Shown here: positions 17,972 to 26,806 of the stretch, in pieces
Position numbering within the stretch: the first letter of the stretch is position 1
How the letters are laid out: each line of letters opens with the position of its first letter
Assembly: GCA_015060445.1 (NCBI GenBank)
Contig: SUYL01000044.1
Span: 1-44,627, forward strand
From: Bacteroidales bacterium
Lineage (GTDB): Bacteria; Bacteroidota; Bacteroidia; Bacteroidales; UBA932
Direction of reading: 5' to 3'
Length of the DNA stretch: 44,627 nucleotides
The notes under the pieces: model-generated
What the model saw: only the letters and a program-made list of their open reading frames with translations
Told to the model about the DNA's origin: nothing
Databases searched by the model: none
Translations under genes and position numbers: made by a program

Positions 17972-19798
17972 ATGGAAGACTTTAAAAGATTGTTGGCGTA
18001 TGCCAAACCATACAGGAGATTCTGGCCGGGATATCTGGTTCTCTCCATATTGTCTGTAATTTTTGGTGTAGTGAACTATGCCCTTATTGATCCTCTCCTT
18101 ACGGTGCTGTTCCAGCCCGAGACAATAGAAGCCCAGATTGCAAAACCTGCGTTTGCACTGGATCCGGCATATTTTGAGGCAATCTTTTCATATTATCTTA
18201 CTAAAGTGATGCACTCCAGCGGCATGCTCAAGGGGCTTATGTTCGTTTGTGCATTCTTTGTTGTGGCCTCACTGCTCTCCAACATTACAAGGTACTTGTC
18301 GCAGAGGATTCTGGTGAATATGAGAACCTACATCATGCAGAATATAAGGAGGGACCTGTTCAGAAAGATTTCAGATCTGAATGTGGGTTATTTCCATGAC
18401 CAGAAAAAGGGTGACATACTCTCTTCAATTTCAAATGATGTTACCGAGGTGCAGAATGGTGTTGCAAACAGTTTCCATGTTTTGTTCAGGGAGCCTCTCC
18501 TCATTTTGGGATTCCTGGCAGGACTTTTCTACATGTCGCCTAAACTTACCATGGTTACCCTTCTTACCCTTCCGTTCTCGGCTCTTGTCATTGGTAGGAT
18601 AAGCCGTTCGCTCAAGAGGAAGGCTGCAGATACACAATCTCTGATGGGAAGGATTGTGAGCCATTTTGAGGAGGCTATCTCGGGTATAAGGATAATTAGG
18701 GCATTCAATGCCAAGAAATATGTGAGGGAGAGTTTTGAGGAGACAAATACCAGACATAAGGTGAGCAGCAGGAACATGTTCAACAAACAGGAGATGGCTT
18801 CTCCACTCTCTGAGTTTCTGGGTATTACTGTTGCGGCTGCAGTGCTGTTTTATGGAGGATGGCTGCAGTTGAACGGGGAACTGGGGATGGATATGCCGGC
18901 ATTTGTGGTGTATATAGGTTTCTACTGGAGGGTGCTTGAACCTGCAAAGGCAATGTCAAATGCATATGCAAGCATTCAGAGGGGTATGGTGTCGGGAAGA
19001 AGGCTTTTTGCCATTCTGGATGTTGAGAATCCTATTAAGGAGAAGGAGAATGCTGAGGAACTCAATGGTTTCAATGACAGGATTGAGTTCAGGAATGTGA
19101 ATTTTGCGTACGGGCAGGAGCCGGTGCTCAAAAATATAAATCTTGAGATACCTAAGGGGAAGATGGTGGCAATTGTAGGACCGTCGGGAGGAGGAAAGTC
19201 TACTATGGCAGATCTTTTGCCGAGGTTTTATGATATTGCAGATGGGGAGATCCTTCTTGACGGGAAGAATATAAAGGACTATAAACTTGACAGCCTTATC
19301 TCTGTTATGGGTATTGTTACCCAGGAGGCCATCCTGTTCAATGATACTGTTTACAACAATATTGCATTTGGTATGGAGAATGTTACCAGGGAGGATGTTG
19401 AGAGGGCTGCAAGGATTGCCAATGCTCATGATTTCATTATACAGATGGAGCAGGGATACCAGACAAATATTGGTGACAGGGGGGCAAAATTGTCGGGAGG
19501 ACAGAGACAGAGGTTGTCCATTGCCCGTGCGGTATTGAAGAATCCTCCTATCCTTATTCTCGACGAGGCAACTTCTGCCCTGGATACCGAGAGTGAAAGG
19601 CTTGTTCAGGATGCCCTTACAAACCTTATGAAGAACAGAACTTCCATTGTGATTGCCCACAGGCTTTCAACAATAAGGAATGCTGATGAGATTGTTGTCC
19701 TGAAGGAGGGTGAGATTATTGAGAGGGGAACACATGATACACTGATTGGGACCGGTGGAATGTATTCACACCTGTGCCAGTTGCAGAATTACAAGTAG
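17972..19798 (+). CDS. ABC transporter, fused permease and ATPase (MsbA-like exporter)
   Basis: The 608-residue protein is a half-transporter that would dimerise in the inner membrane. Residues about 15-335 form the six-helix exporter membrane domain. The ATPase follows with Walker A GPSGGGKST (403-411), a Q-loop near 451, signature LSGGQ (507-511), Walker B ILILDE (527-532) and an H-loop in IVIAHRLST. This layout and the absence of peptidase domains fit the MsbA/lipid exporter branch, but the substrate cannot be read from sequence. It begins 3 bases after the large membrane protein and is followed by the acyl-CoA ligase-like gene. Confidence 0.93.
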   Translation: MEDFKRLLAYAKPYRRFWPGYLVLSILSVIFGVVNYALIDPLLTVLFQPETIEAQIAKPAFALDPAYFEAIFSYYLTKVMHSSGMLKGLMFVCAFFVVASLLSNITRYLSQRILVNMRTYIMQNIRRDLFRKISDLNVGYFHDQKKGDILSSISNDVTEVQNGVANSFHVLFREPLLILGFLAGLFYMSPKLTMVTLLTLPFSALVIGRISRSLKRKAADTQSLMGRIVSHFEEAISGIRIIRAFNAKKYVRESFEETNTRHKVSSRNMFNKQEMASPLSEFLGITVAAAVLFYGGWLQLNGELGMDMPAFVVYIGFYWRVLEPAKAMSNAYASIQRGMVSGRRLFAILDVENPIKEKENAEELNGFNDRIEFRNVNFAYGQEPVLKNINLEIPKGKMVAIVGPSGGGKSTMADLLPRFYDIADGEILLDGKNIKDYKLDSLISVMGIVTQEAILFNDTVYNNIAFGMENVTREDVERAARIANAHDFIIQMEQGYQTNIGDRGAKLSGGQRQRLSIARAVLKNPPILILDEATSALDTESERLVQDALTNLMKNRTSIVIAHRLSTIRNADEIVVLKEGEIIERGTHDTLIGTGGMYSHLCQLQNYK

Positions 19799-19822
19799 TA
19801 ATCAATAAAACCTTATAATATT

Positions 19823-21484
19823 ATGGAAAGATCTTTAAATAAAATGCTTGAGGAGAGTTTCAGGAAGAATTGGGATTGTGCGGCTCTCTCCGATTTTAAG
19901 GGTATAACATTGCATTACAGGGATGTAGCCAGGAGAATTGAGAAACTTCATATCATTTTTAATATTTGCGGGGTGGAAAAAGGGGACAGGATTGCAATCT
20001 GTTCCAGAAACCAGGCCAACTGGGGAGTTGTATTCCTGGCTTGCCTAACTTATGGGGCGGTTCCAGTGCCTATTCTGCATGAGTTCAAGCCAGGTAATGT
20101 GCATCATATTGTAAACCACTCAGACTCAAGGGTGCTGTTTGTGGGGGATGTTGTATGGGAGAACCTTTCAGAGAGTGAAATGCCGAATCTTGAGGCAATA
20201 ATCCTTATAAATGATTTCTCGTTGCTTACATCCAAGAGGGAGCAGATTACAGAGACCAGGGAGAGGCTGAATGAGATGTTCGGGAAGAAATATCCCAAGA
20301 GTTTTGGCCCTTCCGACATAAACTACCATAAGGAGGAGAGCGGTGAGGAGTTGGCAATGATAAACTATACCAGCGGTACTTCAGGTTTCTCAAAGGGTGT
20401 TATGATCCCTTATAGGGCACTCCTTTCAAATGTCCTTTTTGCTCATGAGGTTGTACCTAATATCAACAATAAGTCCAATATAGTTTCAATGCTTCCTACA
20501 GCCCATATGTATGGAATGATGTTTGAGTTCCTTTTTGAGATGACAGTGGGCGCACATGTGCATTTCCTTACAAGAATACCAAGTCCGAGGATTATTATGG
20601 AGGCTTTTGCAACCATAAAACCTGATGTTATAATTTCTGTTCCCCTTATCATTGAGAAGATTTATAAGCAGAAACTCCAGCCAATCCTAAACAAGACAAG
20701 CATGAAGGTGCTGCTCAAGTTGCCTGTAATTGACCAGTTGCTGCAGGCTAAAATAAAGGATGAACTTGTACGTACATTTGGAGGCAATTTCTATGAGATA
20801 ATTGTTGGTGGTGCAGCATTTAACAAGGAGGCTGATGAGTTCTTCAACAAGATACAGTTCCCATATACTGTAGGATATGGTATGACCGAGTGTGCTCCAA
20901 TCATCTCCTATGCTGCATGGGATAAGGCCAAACTCTTCTCTTGCGGAAAACCTGCTCCAAGGATGGAGATAAGGATTGCATCTTCTGATCCGGGCAGGAT
21001 TCCTGGTGAGATTCAGGTAAAAGGTGCAAATGTTATGCTCGGATATTACAAGAATGAGGAGGCTACTGCAGAGTCGTTTACCACAGACGGATGGATGAGA
21101 ACCGGAGATATGGGTATAATTGACGAGGATGGGTATCTGTTCATAAAGGGAAGGTGCAAGAGCATGATTCTTGGGCCGTCTGGACAGAACATATATCCTG
21201 AGGAGATTGAGAGTGTGATTAACAATATGCCTTATGTTATTGAATCTTTGGTTATTGATGCTGCAGGAAAACTTGTTGCACTTGTTTATCCCGACATGGA
21301 ACTTGCAGGAAAAGACGGTCTTGACAAAGCTGCCCTGTTGAGCAAGATGGAGGAGAATATTGCAGCGGTTAATGCCGATATGCCAAATTATTCAAAGATA
21401 GCCGGAGTAAGGCTTGTTCCTGAGGAGTTTGAGAAGACCCCTAAGAAGAGTATCAAGAGATATATGTACCAGCAAAACGGTTAG
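19823..21484 (+). CDS. AMP-binding enzyme, long-chain acyl-CoA ligase-like
   Basis: The protein belongs to the adenylate-forming family, which activates a carboxylate with ATP and usually passes it to CoA. The phosphate-binding motif YTSGTSGFSKG is at 182-192, VGYGMTECAPI near 345-355 is the A5 motif, and GRCKSMI with the TGDMGIIDEDGYLFIKG segment marks the hinge. The C-terminal lysine lies in KTPKKSIKRY. At 553 residues it is full length. The fatty-acid substrate is inferred from overall similarity to FadD-like enzymes of Bacteroidetes. It lies after the ABC exporter and 2 bases before the dCMP deaminase. Confidence 0.9.
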   Translation: MERSLNKMLEESFRKNWDCAALSDFKGITLHYRDVARRIEKLHIIFNICGVEKGDRIAICSRNQANWGVVFLACLTYGAVPVPILHEFKPGNVHHIVNHSDSRVLFVGDVVWENLSESEMPNLEAIILINDFSLLTSKREQITETRERLNEMFGKKYPKSFGPSDINYHKEESGEELAMINYTSGTSGFSKGVMIPYRALLSNVLFAHEVVPNINNKSNIVSMLPTAHMYGMMFEFLFEMTVGAHVHFLTRIPSPRIIMEAFATIKPDVIISVPLIIEKIYKQKLQPILNKTSMKVLLKLPVIDQLLQAKIKDELVRTFGGNFYEIIVGGAAFNKEADEFFNKIQFPYTVGYGMTECAPIISYAAWDKAKLFSCGKPAPRMEIRIASSDPGRIPGEIQVKGANVMLGYYKNEEATAESFTTDGWMRTGDMGIIDEDGYLFIKGRCKSMILGPSGQNIYPEEIESVINNMPYVIESLVIDAAGKLVALVYPDMELAGKDGLDKAALLSKMEENIAAVNADMPNYSKIAGVRLVPEEFEKTPKKSIKRYMYQQNG

Positions 21485-21486
21485 CG

Positions 21487-21930
21487 ATGGATTCCAAACA
21501 GTTGCAGTTTGACAAGAGTTATCTGAAGATGGCCGGCATATGGGCACGCAATTCTTATTGTGTGCGCAGGCAGGTTGGAGCCCTTATTGTAAAGGACAGG
21601 AGTATAATATCCGACGGATATAATGGTACCCCATGCGGTTTTGAGAATGTGTGTGAGGATGAGCAGGGGTGTACAAAACCGTATGTACTGCATGCAGAGG
21701 CCAATGCCATTACAAAAATGGCCAAGTCCAACAACAGCAGTGCCGGTGCTACCCTTTATGTAACTGCTGCTCCTTGCATGGAGTGTGCGAAACTTATTAT
21801 ACAGTCTGGTATTGTGAGGGTGGTTTACAGGGATTCATACAGGCTTACAGACGGTATAGAACTGCTTGAGAGGGCAGGGGTGATTGTAGAACAGATAGAT
21901 GCCTCCCAACTGGAGGAGGATAATTTATAA
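21487..21930 (+). CDS. Deoxycytidylate (dCMP) deaminase family protein
   Basis: The enzyme probably deaminates dCMP to dUMP, feeding thymidylate synthesis. The zinc site is clear: HAE (69-71, with Glu as proton carrier) and PCMEC with C97 and C100. The SDGYNGTPCGFENVCEDE segment is typical of dCMP deaminase and of ComEB-type proteins. The protein has 147 residues. In Bacteroidetes this gene commonly precedes an S41 peptidase gene, as here, where the next start is 5 bases on. Confidence 0.92.
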   Translation: MDSKQLQFDKSYLKMAGIWARNSYCVRRQVGALIVKDRSIISDGYNGTPCGFENVCEDEQGCTKPYVLHAEANAITKMAKSNNSSAGATLYVTAAPCMECAKLIIQSGIVRVVYRDSYRLTDGIELLERAGVIVEQIDASQLEEDNL

Positions 21931-21935
21931 AAGTG

Positions 21936-23528
21936 ATGGATGACAGAAAAAGGGGGCGGCTGAGCCTGGCGTTATGGTTGTTCATGCTGCTGCTCATTTG
22001 CAGCATGTATGTTGGAAAATGCAGCAGAGGGCGCAAGGAACTGGCTGTTGATGACCATAAGTGGAGCAAACTGCTTCTTGTACTTGACCAGATAGAGAAG
22101 AATTATGTAGATACCATAGACTATAAGGATATGGTGGAGAAACTGTTGCCTCAGGTGATGGAGAAACTGGATCCCCATTCGGTGTATCTCCCTCCTGTGG
22201 AACTGGAGGCTGCGGATGAGTCTCTTGTGGGAAACTTCAGCGGTATAGGTATCCAGTTCAATGTGCCGGCAGATACGGCAATTGTGATAAGTGTTATCCA
22301 GGGCGGTCCGTCGGAAAAGGCAGGACTGCTGTCGGGAGACAGGATAATTAAGGTGGATGGAAAAATGGTGGCAGGGGTGAAGATGAACCAGGATTCACTG
22401 GTTAAGATGCTCAAGGGACCGCGTGGAACCAAGGTGCATCTTGAGGTGAAGAGGGACAATCTGGATGAACTGCTCCCATTTGAGATAGTGAGGGACAAGA
22501 TTCCTGTGAAGAGTGTGGATGTGGCCTTTATGCTCAGCGACAGTTTGGGTTATGTGAAACTCTCCAAGTTCAGCAGGACAAGTTATGTGGAGTTTATGGA
22601 GGCGGTGTTGCCTCTGGTGGAGCAGGGTATGAAGGAACTGGTGTTTGACCTGAGGGACAATACCGGAGGGTATCTTGACCAGGCACTCAGACTTTCCAAT
22701 GAATTTCTGGATGAGGGGGAACTGATTGTGTACATGGAGGGGGCCAACAGGGCAAGGGAGGATTACAAGGCTTCCGGAAAAGGGCTGCTCAGGGATATGA
22801 AACTGTATGTACTCATAAATGAGAGTTCCGCTTCATCTTCCGAGATTTTTGCAGGTGCTATACAGGACAATGACAGGGGAACAATCCTGGGACGCCGCTC
22901 ATACGGCAAGGGACTTGTTCAGGAACCGGTATATTTTACAGACAAGTCTGGAATAAGGCTTACCGTTGCCCGTTTCTATACCCCTACCGGAAGGTGTATC
23001 CAGAAGCCGTACGATGAGAATTACCAGATGGATATAATAGAGAGGTACAGGCATGGGGAGATGATCTCCGCAGACAGTATAAGGAGGGTGGATTCCCTAA
23101 AATATACAACACCTGGAGGAAAGGTGGTGTATGGTGGTGGTGGCATTATTCCCGACATATTTGTACCTATAGATACCACTGGTGTTACAGATTTCCTTAT
23201 TGCCTGCAACCGCAAGAGTCTGATAGTGAAATTCAGCAATATATTGGCCGACAAATACAGGAAGGAATTGAGGAAAGTGGAGACATTTGAAGACCTTGAA
23301 AGGCTTGTGGCAACCATAGATATTGGAGGGGAGTTTCTGGAGTATGCCCGCAGGAATGGTGTTGTGCCCGGTAAGGGAGAATGGAAGGAGAGCAGGGAGA
23401 TTGTGGAACTGCAGTTGTGCGGCCTGATGGGGCGTTATACGGTATTGGATGACAACGCCTTTTATCCGTATATCCTGAGGCTCGACAATGTTATAGATAA
23501 AGTTAAGGAAGTTAGAAACGAGTACTAA
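21936..23528 (+). CDS. S41 family C-terminal processing peptidase
   Basis: The product is a serine protease that should be anchored in the membrane with its catalytic part in the periplasm. It has a membrane segment at about 9-27, a PDZ domain at about 85-175 and an S41 domain after it. By alignment with the CtpA/Prc motifs the catalytic residues are S300 in NESSASSSEIFAG and K325 in SYGKG, with Q329 as the third residue. The 530-residue length is normal. I chose the ATG at 21936 over an overlapping upstream GTG. Confidence 0.93.
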   Translation: MDDRKRGRLSLALWLFMLLLICSMYVGKCSRGRKELAVDDHKWSKLLLVLDQIEKNYVDTIDYKDMVEKLLPQVMEKLDPHSVYLPPVELEAADESLVGNFSGIGIQFNVPADTAIVISVIQGGPSEKAGLLSGDRIIKVDGKMVAGVKMNQDSLVKMLKGPRGTKVHLEVKRDNLDELLPFEIVRDKIPVKSVDVAFMLSDSLGYVKLSKFSRTSYVEFMEAVLPLVEQGMKELVFDLRDNTGGYLDQALRLSNEFLDEGELIVYMEGANRAREDYKASGKGLLRDMKLYVLINESSASSSEIFAGAIQDNDRGTILGRRSYGKGLVQEPVYFTDKSGIRLTVARFYTPTGRCIQKPYDENYQMDIIERYRHGEMISADSIRRVDSLKYTTPGGKVVYGGGGIIPDIFVPIDTTGVTDFLIACNRKSLIVKFSNILADKYRKELRKVETFEDLERLVATIDIGGEFLEYARRNGVVPGKGEWKESREIVELQLCGLMGRYTVLDDNAFYPYILRLDNVIDKVKEVRNEY

Positions 23529-23548
23529 TACAATAAACTGTTTACATT

Positions 23549-23986
23549 ATGGCAAAACTTATTGGAATGGCTGCAGACCATGCAGGTTATGAATTGAAGG
23601 AGGCATTGAAACCCCTTTTGAACGAGTTGGGTTTTGAGGTTAAGGATTTTGGCACTCACTCAACTGAGAGTATGGATTATCCTGATGTTGCACACCCTCT
23701 TGCAGAGGCAATAGAGAAGGGTGAGGTTTGTGGCGGTGTTGCTATGTGCGGTTCTGCAAACGGAATTACCATGACTTTGAACAAGCATCAGGGGGTAAGG
23801 GCTGCAATATGCTGGGAACCGGAACTTGCTTCGCTGGCAAGGCAGCACAATGATGCAAATGTACTTTCACTCCCTGCACGTTTCATATCCGTTGAAAAGG
23901 CACAGGAAATTGTGAAGGCTTACCTTGCAGCGGAGTTTGAGGGTGGAAGACATCTGAGGAGAGTGGAGAAAATTGCTTGCAAATAG
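23549..23986 (+). CDS. rpiB: Ribose-5-phosphate isomerase B
   Basis: RpiB interconverts ribose 5-phosphate and ribulose 5-phosphate in the pentose phosphate pathway. The 145-residue protein begins with the AADHAGYELK phosphate-binding motif (D10 and H11). It has the active-site cysteine C67 in AMCGSANG. The usual Gly-rich loop reads GSANG, with Ala at a place that is often Gly. HNDANVLSLPARF is the C-terminal signature. The truB start lies 5 bases after its stop codon. Confidence 0.95.
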   Translation: MAKLIGMAADHAGYELKEALKPLLNELGFEVKDFGTHSTESMDYPDVAHPLAEAIEKGEVCGGVAMCGSANGITMTLNKHQGVRAAICWEPELASLARQHNDANVLSLPARFISVEKAQEIVKAYLAAEFEGGRHLRRVEKIACK

Positions 23987-23990
23987 GCAG

Positions 23991-24728
23991 ATGAATACTT
24001 TTTATACAGTTGACAAGGATAACCTTTCTCCATTGCTGGAGAATATTGACGACTATCCGCAGGGGATTGTGATACCTGTAGACAAACCATACAGGTGGAC
24101 CTCTGCAGATGTTGTAAGGAAGGTGAAGTTCATTGCCCAGAAACATTTCCACAGAAGGAACCTGAAGGTGGGGCATGCCGGTACGCTGGATCCCCTGGCT
24201 ACAGGAGTGCTGCTGGTGTGCCTTGGAAAGGCAACCAAACAGGCAGAGGCTCTCCAGGCCCAGCAGAAGGAGTACCTTGCCCAGATAGAACTGGGAGCCA
24301 CCACTCCATGCTTTGATATGGAGAAGGAGATAGACCAGAGGTATCCTTATGAGCATATAACAAGGGAAATGGTAGAGGAGGCTGTTGCCGGCTTCATAGG
24401 AGAGCAGGAGCAGATACCTCCAATATTTTCTGCCAAACTCATAGACGGTACAAGGGCATATGAAATGGCAAGGGCAGGAGAGGAGGTAGTTATGAAACCT
24501 GCCAGAATTGTAATTTATGAGATGGAGATTGTGGAGTTTGAATTGCCACGGCTTGTACTTAGGATAAAGTGCAGCAAGGGGACCTACATCCGCTCAATTG
24601 CCAGGGACATGGGTGTTTCCCTGGGCAGCGGAGGATATCTCAGCGGTCTGGTCAGGACTTCGTCGGGAGGATTCCATGTAGGAAAGGCTCTGGGGATGGA
24701 AGAAGTTGCGGCTGTGATGAAAAAATAA
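23991..24728 (+). CDS. truB: tRNA pseudouridine synthase B
   Basis: TruB makes pseudouridine 55 in the T-arm of tRNAs. The 245-residue protein has the catalytic aspartate D67 in GHAGTLDPLATGVL, the GIVIPVDKPYRWTSADV motif near the N-terminus, and the RIKCSKGTYIRSIARDMG motif. The frame is open to 23973, inside rpiB, but the ATG at 23991 avoids that overlap and fits the family N-terminus. It is the last gene of the run before a terminator. Confidence 0.95.
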   Translation: MNTFYTVDKDNLSPLLENIDDYPQGIVIPVDKPYRWTSADVVRKVKFIAQKHFHRRNLKVGHAGTLDPLATGVLLVCLGKATKQAEALQAQQKEYLAQIELGATTPCFDMEKEIDQRYPYEHITREMVEEAVAGFIGEQEQIPPIFSAKLIDGTRAYEMARAGEEVVMKPARIVIYEMEIVEFELPRLVLRIKCSKGTYIRSIARDMGVSLGSGGYLSGLVRTSSGGFHVGKALGMEEVAAVMKK

Positions 24729-24733
24729 AAAAT

Positions 24734-24764
24734 GGGGAAAAGTGAAACTTTCCCTGTTTTTTTT
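24734..24764 (+). terminator. Intrinsic terminator after truB
   Basis: GGGGAAAAGT pairs with ACTTTCCC (one bulged A) around GAA, and a run of eight T follows. Confidence 0.8.
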
Positions 24765-24775
24765 CGTATAATGAA

Positions 24776-24783
24776 TACTTTTG
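24776..24783 (+). promoter_or_regulatory. Putative -7 promoter box for queA
   Basis: TACTTTTG matches TAnnTTTG. It lies after the truB terminator and 21 bases before the queA start. Confidence 0.5.
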
Positions 24784-24804
24784 ACTTTTTAAAGCATATA
24801 TATA

Positions 24805-25854
24805 ATGAAATTATCACAATTTAATTTTCCCCTTACAGTTGAGCAGATAGCCAAGTATCCTGCAAAATTCAGGGACGAATCAAGAATGCTGGTATTGCAC
24901 AAGGATACTGGAGAGATTGAGCACAAGCAGTTTAAGGATATAATCAACTATATGTCTGCCGGGGATACTTTTGTATTCAACGATACAAGGGTTTTCAAGG
25001 CAAGGCTTTATGGAAACAAGGAGAAGACAGGTGCTGAGATTGAGGTGTTCCTGCTCAGGGAACTCAACAGGGAACAGAGGCTTTGGGATGTGCTTGTAGA
25101 CCCTGCCAGAAAGATTAGGATTGGGAACAAACTTTATTTTGGAGAAGATGATTCTCTTGTGGCAGAGGTAATAGACAATACAACATCCAGGGGAAGGACA
25201 CTGAGGTTCCTTTATGACGGCAGTTACGAGGAGTTCCGCGAAGCCCTTTTTGCTGTAGGCGAACTTCCTATACCAAAATGGATAAGGACAAAACCTGAGG
25301 AGATAGACAACGAGAGATTCCACACAATATATGCGAAGAATGAGGGGGCGGTAGCCACACCTGCTGCAGGACTGCATTTCAGCAGGGAACTCTTCAAGAG
25401 AATGGAGATAAGGGATGTGAACGCAACTTTCCTCACCCTTCATATGGGTCTGGGCCACTTCAGGAAAGTGGATGTTGAGGATCTTTCAAAACACAAGATG
25501 GATTCTGAGCAGATGACAATAACAGAAGAGACTGCAAAACTGATAAATGCCACCAAGGCTGCAGGCCACAAGGTATTTGCTGTAGGAATTACCGTAAGCA
25601 GGGCATTGGAAACCCCAGTAACCACCAGAGGGGAGGTAAAACCATACGTGGGATGGACAAACAAATTCATATTCCCTCCATACCAGTTCTCTGTGGCAGA
25701 TGCACTTGTAACCAACTTCCACATGCCATTCTCAACCATGCTCATGTCTGTTGCCGCATTCGGTGGCTATGACAATGTAATGAATGCATACAAGGTTGCA
25801 CTTGCCGAGGGGTACCAGTTCGGCACCTACGGAGATGCAATGCTGATTATCTGA
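24805..25854 (+). CDS. queA: S-adenosylmethionine:tRNA ribosyltransferase-isomerase
   Basis: QueA transfers the ribosyl part of S-adenosylmethionine to preQ1 in tRNA to form epoxyqueuosine. The 349-residue protein is full length, with [24 protein letters not shown] and the conserved [10 protein letters not shown] segment, followed by the C-terminal [19 protein letters not shown] motif. It follows truB, an arrangement common in Bacteroidetes, and is the last housekeeping gene before the accessory region. Confidence 0.96.
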   Translation: MKLSQFNFPLTVEQIAKYPAKFRDESRMLVLHKDTGEIEHKQFKDIINYMSAGDTFVFNDTRVFKARLYGNKEKTGAEIEVFLLRELNREQRLWDVLVDPARKIRIGNKLYFGEDDSLVAEVIDNTTSRGRTLRFLYDGSYEEFREALFAVGELPIPKWIRTKPEEIDNERFHTIYAKNEGAVATPAAGLHFSRELFKRMEIRDVNATFLTLHMGLGHFRKVDVEDLSKHKMDSEQMTITEETAKLINATKAAGHKVFAVGITVSRALETPVTTRGEVKPYVGWTNKFIFPPYQFSVADALVTNFHMPFSTMLMSVAAFGGYDNVMNAYKVALAEGYQFGTYGDAMLII

Positions 25855-25880
25855 TAACATTACCTATGTGGGATATATAG

Positions 25881-25917
25881 GCCGGCCCGCGTTCAAGTAA
25901 CGCAGACCGGCTTTTTT
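25881..25917 (+). terminator. Intrinsic terminator after queA
   Basis: GCCGG pairs with CCGGC and GCGTT pairs with AACGC inside it, with a small internal loop, followed by a run of six T. Confidence 0.85.
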
Positions 25918-25947
25918 ATGTGTAGCAGCTCCGGCTCCAATGCAGGA

Positions 25948-26289
25948 TTTGTCCCGGATTGGGGGTGCTTTTGGGGAGGAGATGCATTTCTTTGGTGGGG
26001 CTGGGAGGGTTTGTCCCGGAATGGGGCCGGTTTCGGGGAGAATGAGCCTTTCTGGGGGAGTTTGTCCCCGAATGGGGTCGGTTTTGGGGAGGAAATGCAT
26101 TTCTTTGGTGGAGCTGGGAGGGTTTGTCCCGGATTGGGGTTGGTTTCGGGGAGGAAGTGCATTTCTTTGGTGGAGCTGGGAGGGTTTGTCCCGGATTTGG
26201 GTCGGTTTCGGGGAGGAAATGCATTTCTTTGGGGATTTGTCCCGGAATGGGGCCGGTTTCGGGGAGGAAATGCATTTCTTGGGGGGAAG
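25948..26289 (+). repeat. Tandem G-rich repeat array, copy A (six units)
   Basis: Six units begin with TTTGTCCCSGAWTKGGG-type sequence at 25948, 26010, 26061, 26123, 26185 and 26236. Their lengths are 62, 51, 62, 62, 51 and about 54 bases. The 62-base form carries an extra GGTGGAGCTGGGAGGG-like end. The middle of most units holds the palindrome GAAATGCATTTC or a one-base variant; the second unit instead has the AGCCTTTC type found in copy B. There are no spacers, so this is not a CRISPR. Several reading frames are open on both strands because the units lack stop codons, but none looks like a real protein. The whole gap 25855-26806 has no gene. Confidence 0.85.
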
Positions 26290-26355
26290 TTGTTCCGGCC
26301 CGGGGCACAGAGCTGCTGGAGCAGCCTTTAGGCTGAGCTGCGGAGGTTGCTCTGA

Positions 26356-26383
26356 GCGGCTGGCTGGCGCATTTGCCAGCCGC
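26356..26383 (+). repeat. Hairpin element, copy A, after the tandem array
   Basis: GCGGCTGGC (26356-26364) pairs perfectly with GCCAGCCGC (26375-26383) around TGGCGCATTT. Bases 26361-26383 are identical to 40948-40970. A weaker outer stem, GCTGC (26337-26341) with GCAGC (26392-26396), encloses it, and six T follow at 26399-26404. Confidence 0.75.
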
Positions 26384-26404
26384 GTTGCCTTGCAGCACTT
26401 TTTT

Positions 26405-26806
26405 CAGATTAATATTACAACCTGATTCGCTTCCGCGCACACCACCCCCCGCGGAGATGGGCCCGGGGAGGCGCAGAGCCACGCCGATGCGAACAAGAAT
26501 CGGCCCTGCATGGCACTGCAGTGTACGCATCGGTTAGCAGGTATATCCCGATGCGTACATCAATCCCTCTCACACGCCATGAAATGCATATTCATGTTCT
26601 TATCGGCTTGGCAATCCGCCGTCCTCCAGCCCGCCGCCTGCCGCTCTCACGCGCACTTCCCGCTGCCGCCCGCTGCTCCCTAGCCCAACCGCCGCCTACC
26701 CTCCGATCCTGTCCTACTTCTGGCCTGTAGTCACTAATCTCCTGCATAATACAGATAAACTTATTGTATATTAATTGTTTATTAGTAACAGTTAAATAGA
26801 TGTAAG
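26405..26806. other. Gene-free, partly GC-rich stretch before the recombinase gene
   Basis: No credible gene is seen. Positions about 26430-26720 are rich in G and C, unlike the surrounding genes. They hold a 12-bp perfect inverted repeat, TGTACGCATCGG at 26522-26533 and its complement at 26548-26559, with a 14-base loop. A further CCGATGCG occurs at 26484-26491. The last 70 bases become very A/T-rich and should contain the recombinase promoter, but no consensus -7 box is seen there. Confidence 0.6.

Noticed and set aside
25948-26289. CRISPR-like array
   Set aside because: Units are directly adjacent with no unique spacers, lengths alternate between 51 and 62 bases, and no cas genes are nearby.
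25864-26530. Long open frames on both strands over the tandem repeat array (up to about 200 codons)
   Set aside because: They arise because the repeat units lack stop codons. Several frames are open at once, the predicted peptides are low-complexity Pro/Gly repeats, and no start signal or family match is seen.
26522-26559. 12-bp inverted repeat as a second invertible segment
   Set aside because: The spacer is only 14 bases and contains no promoter box; it shares no sequence with the arms at 27430 and 27553. It is better described as a hairpin.
26521-26730. Small frame of 69 codons in the GC-rich patch
   Set aside because: The peptide is rich in Arg, Pro and Ala from skewed base composition and shows no domain or start signal.
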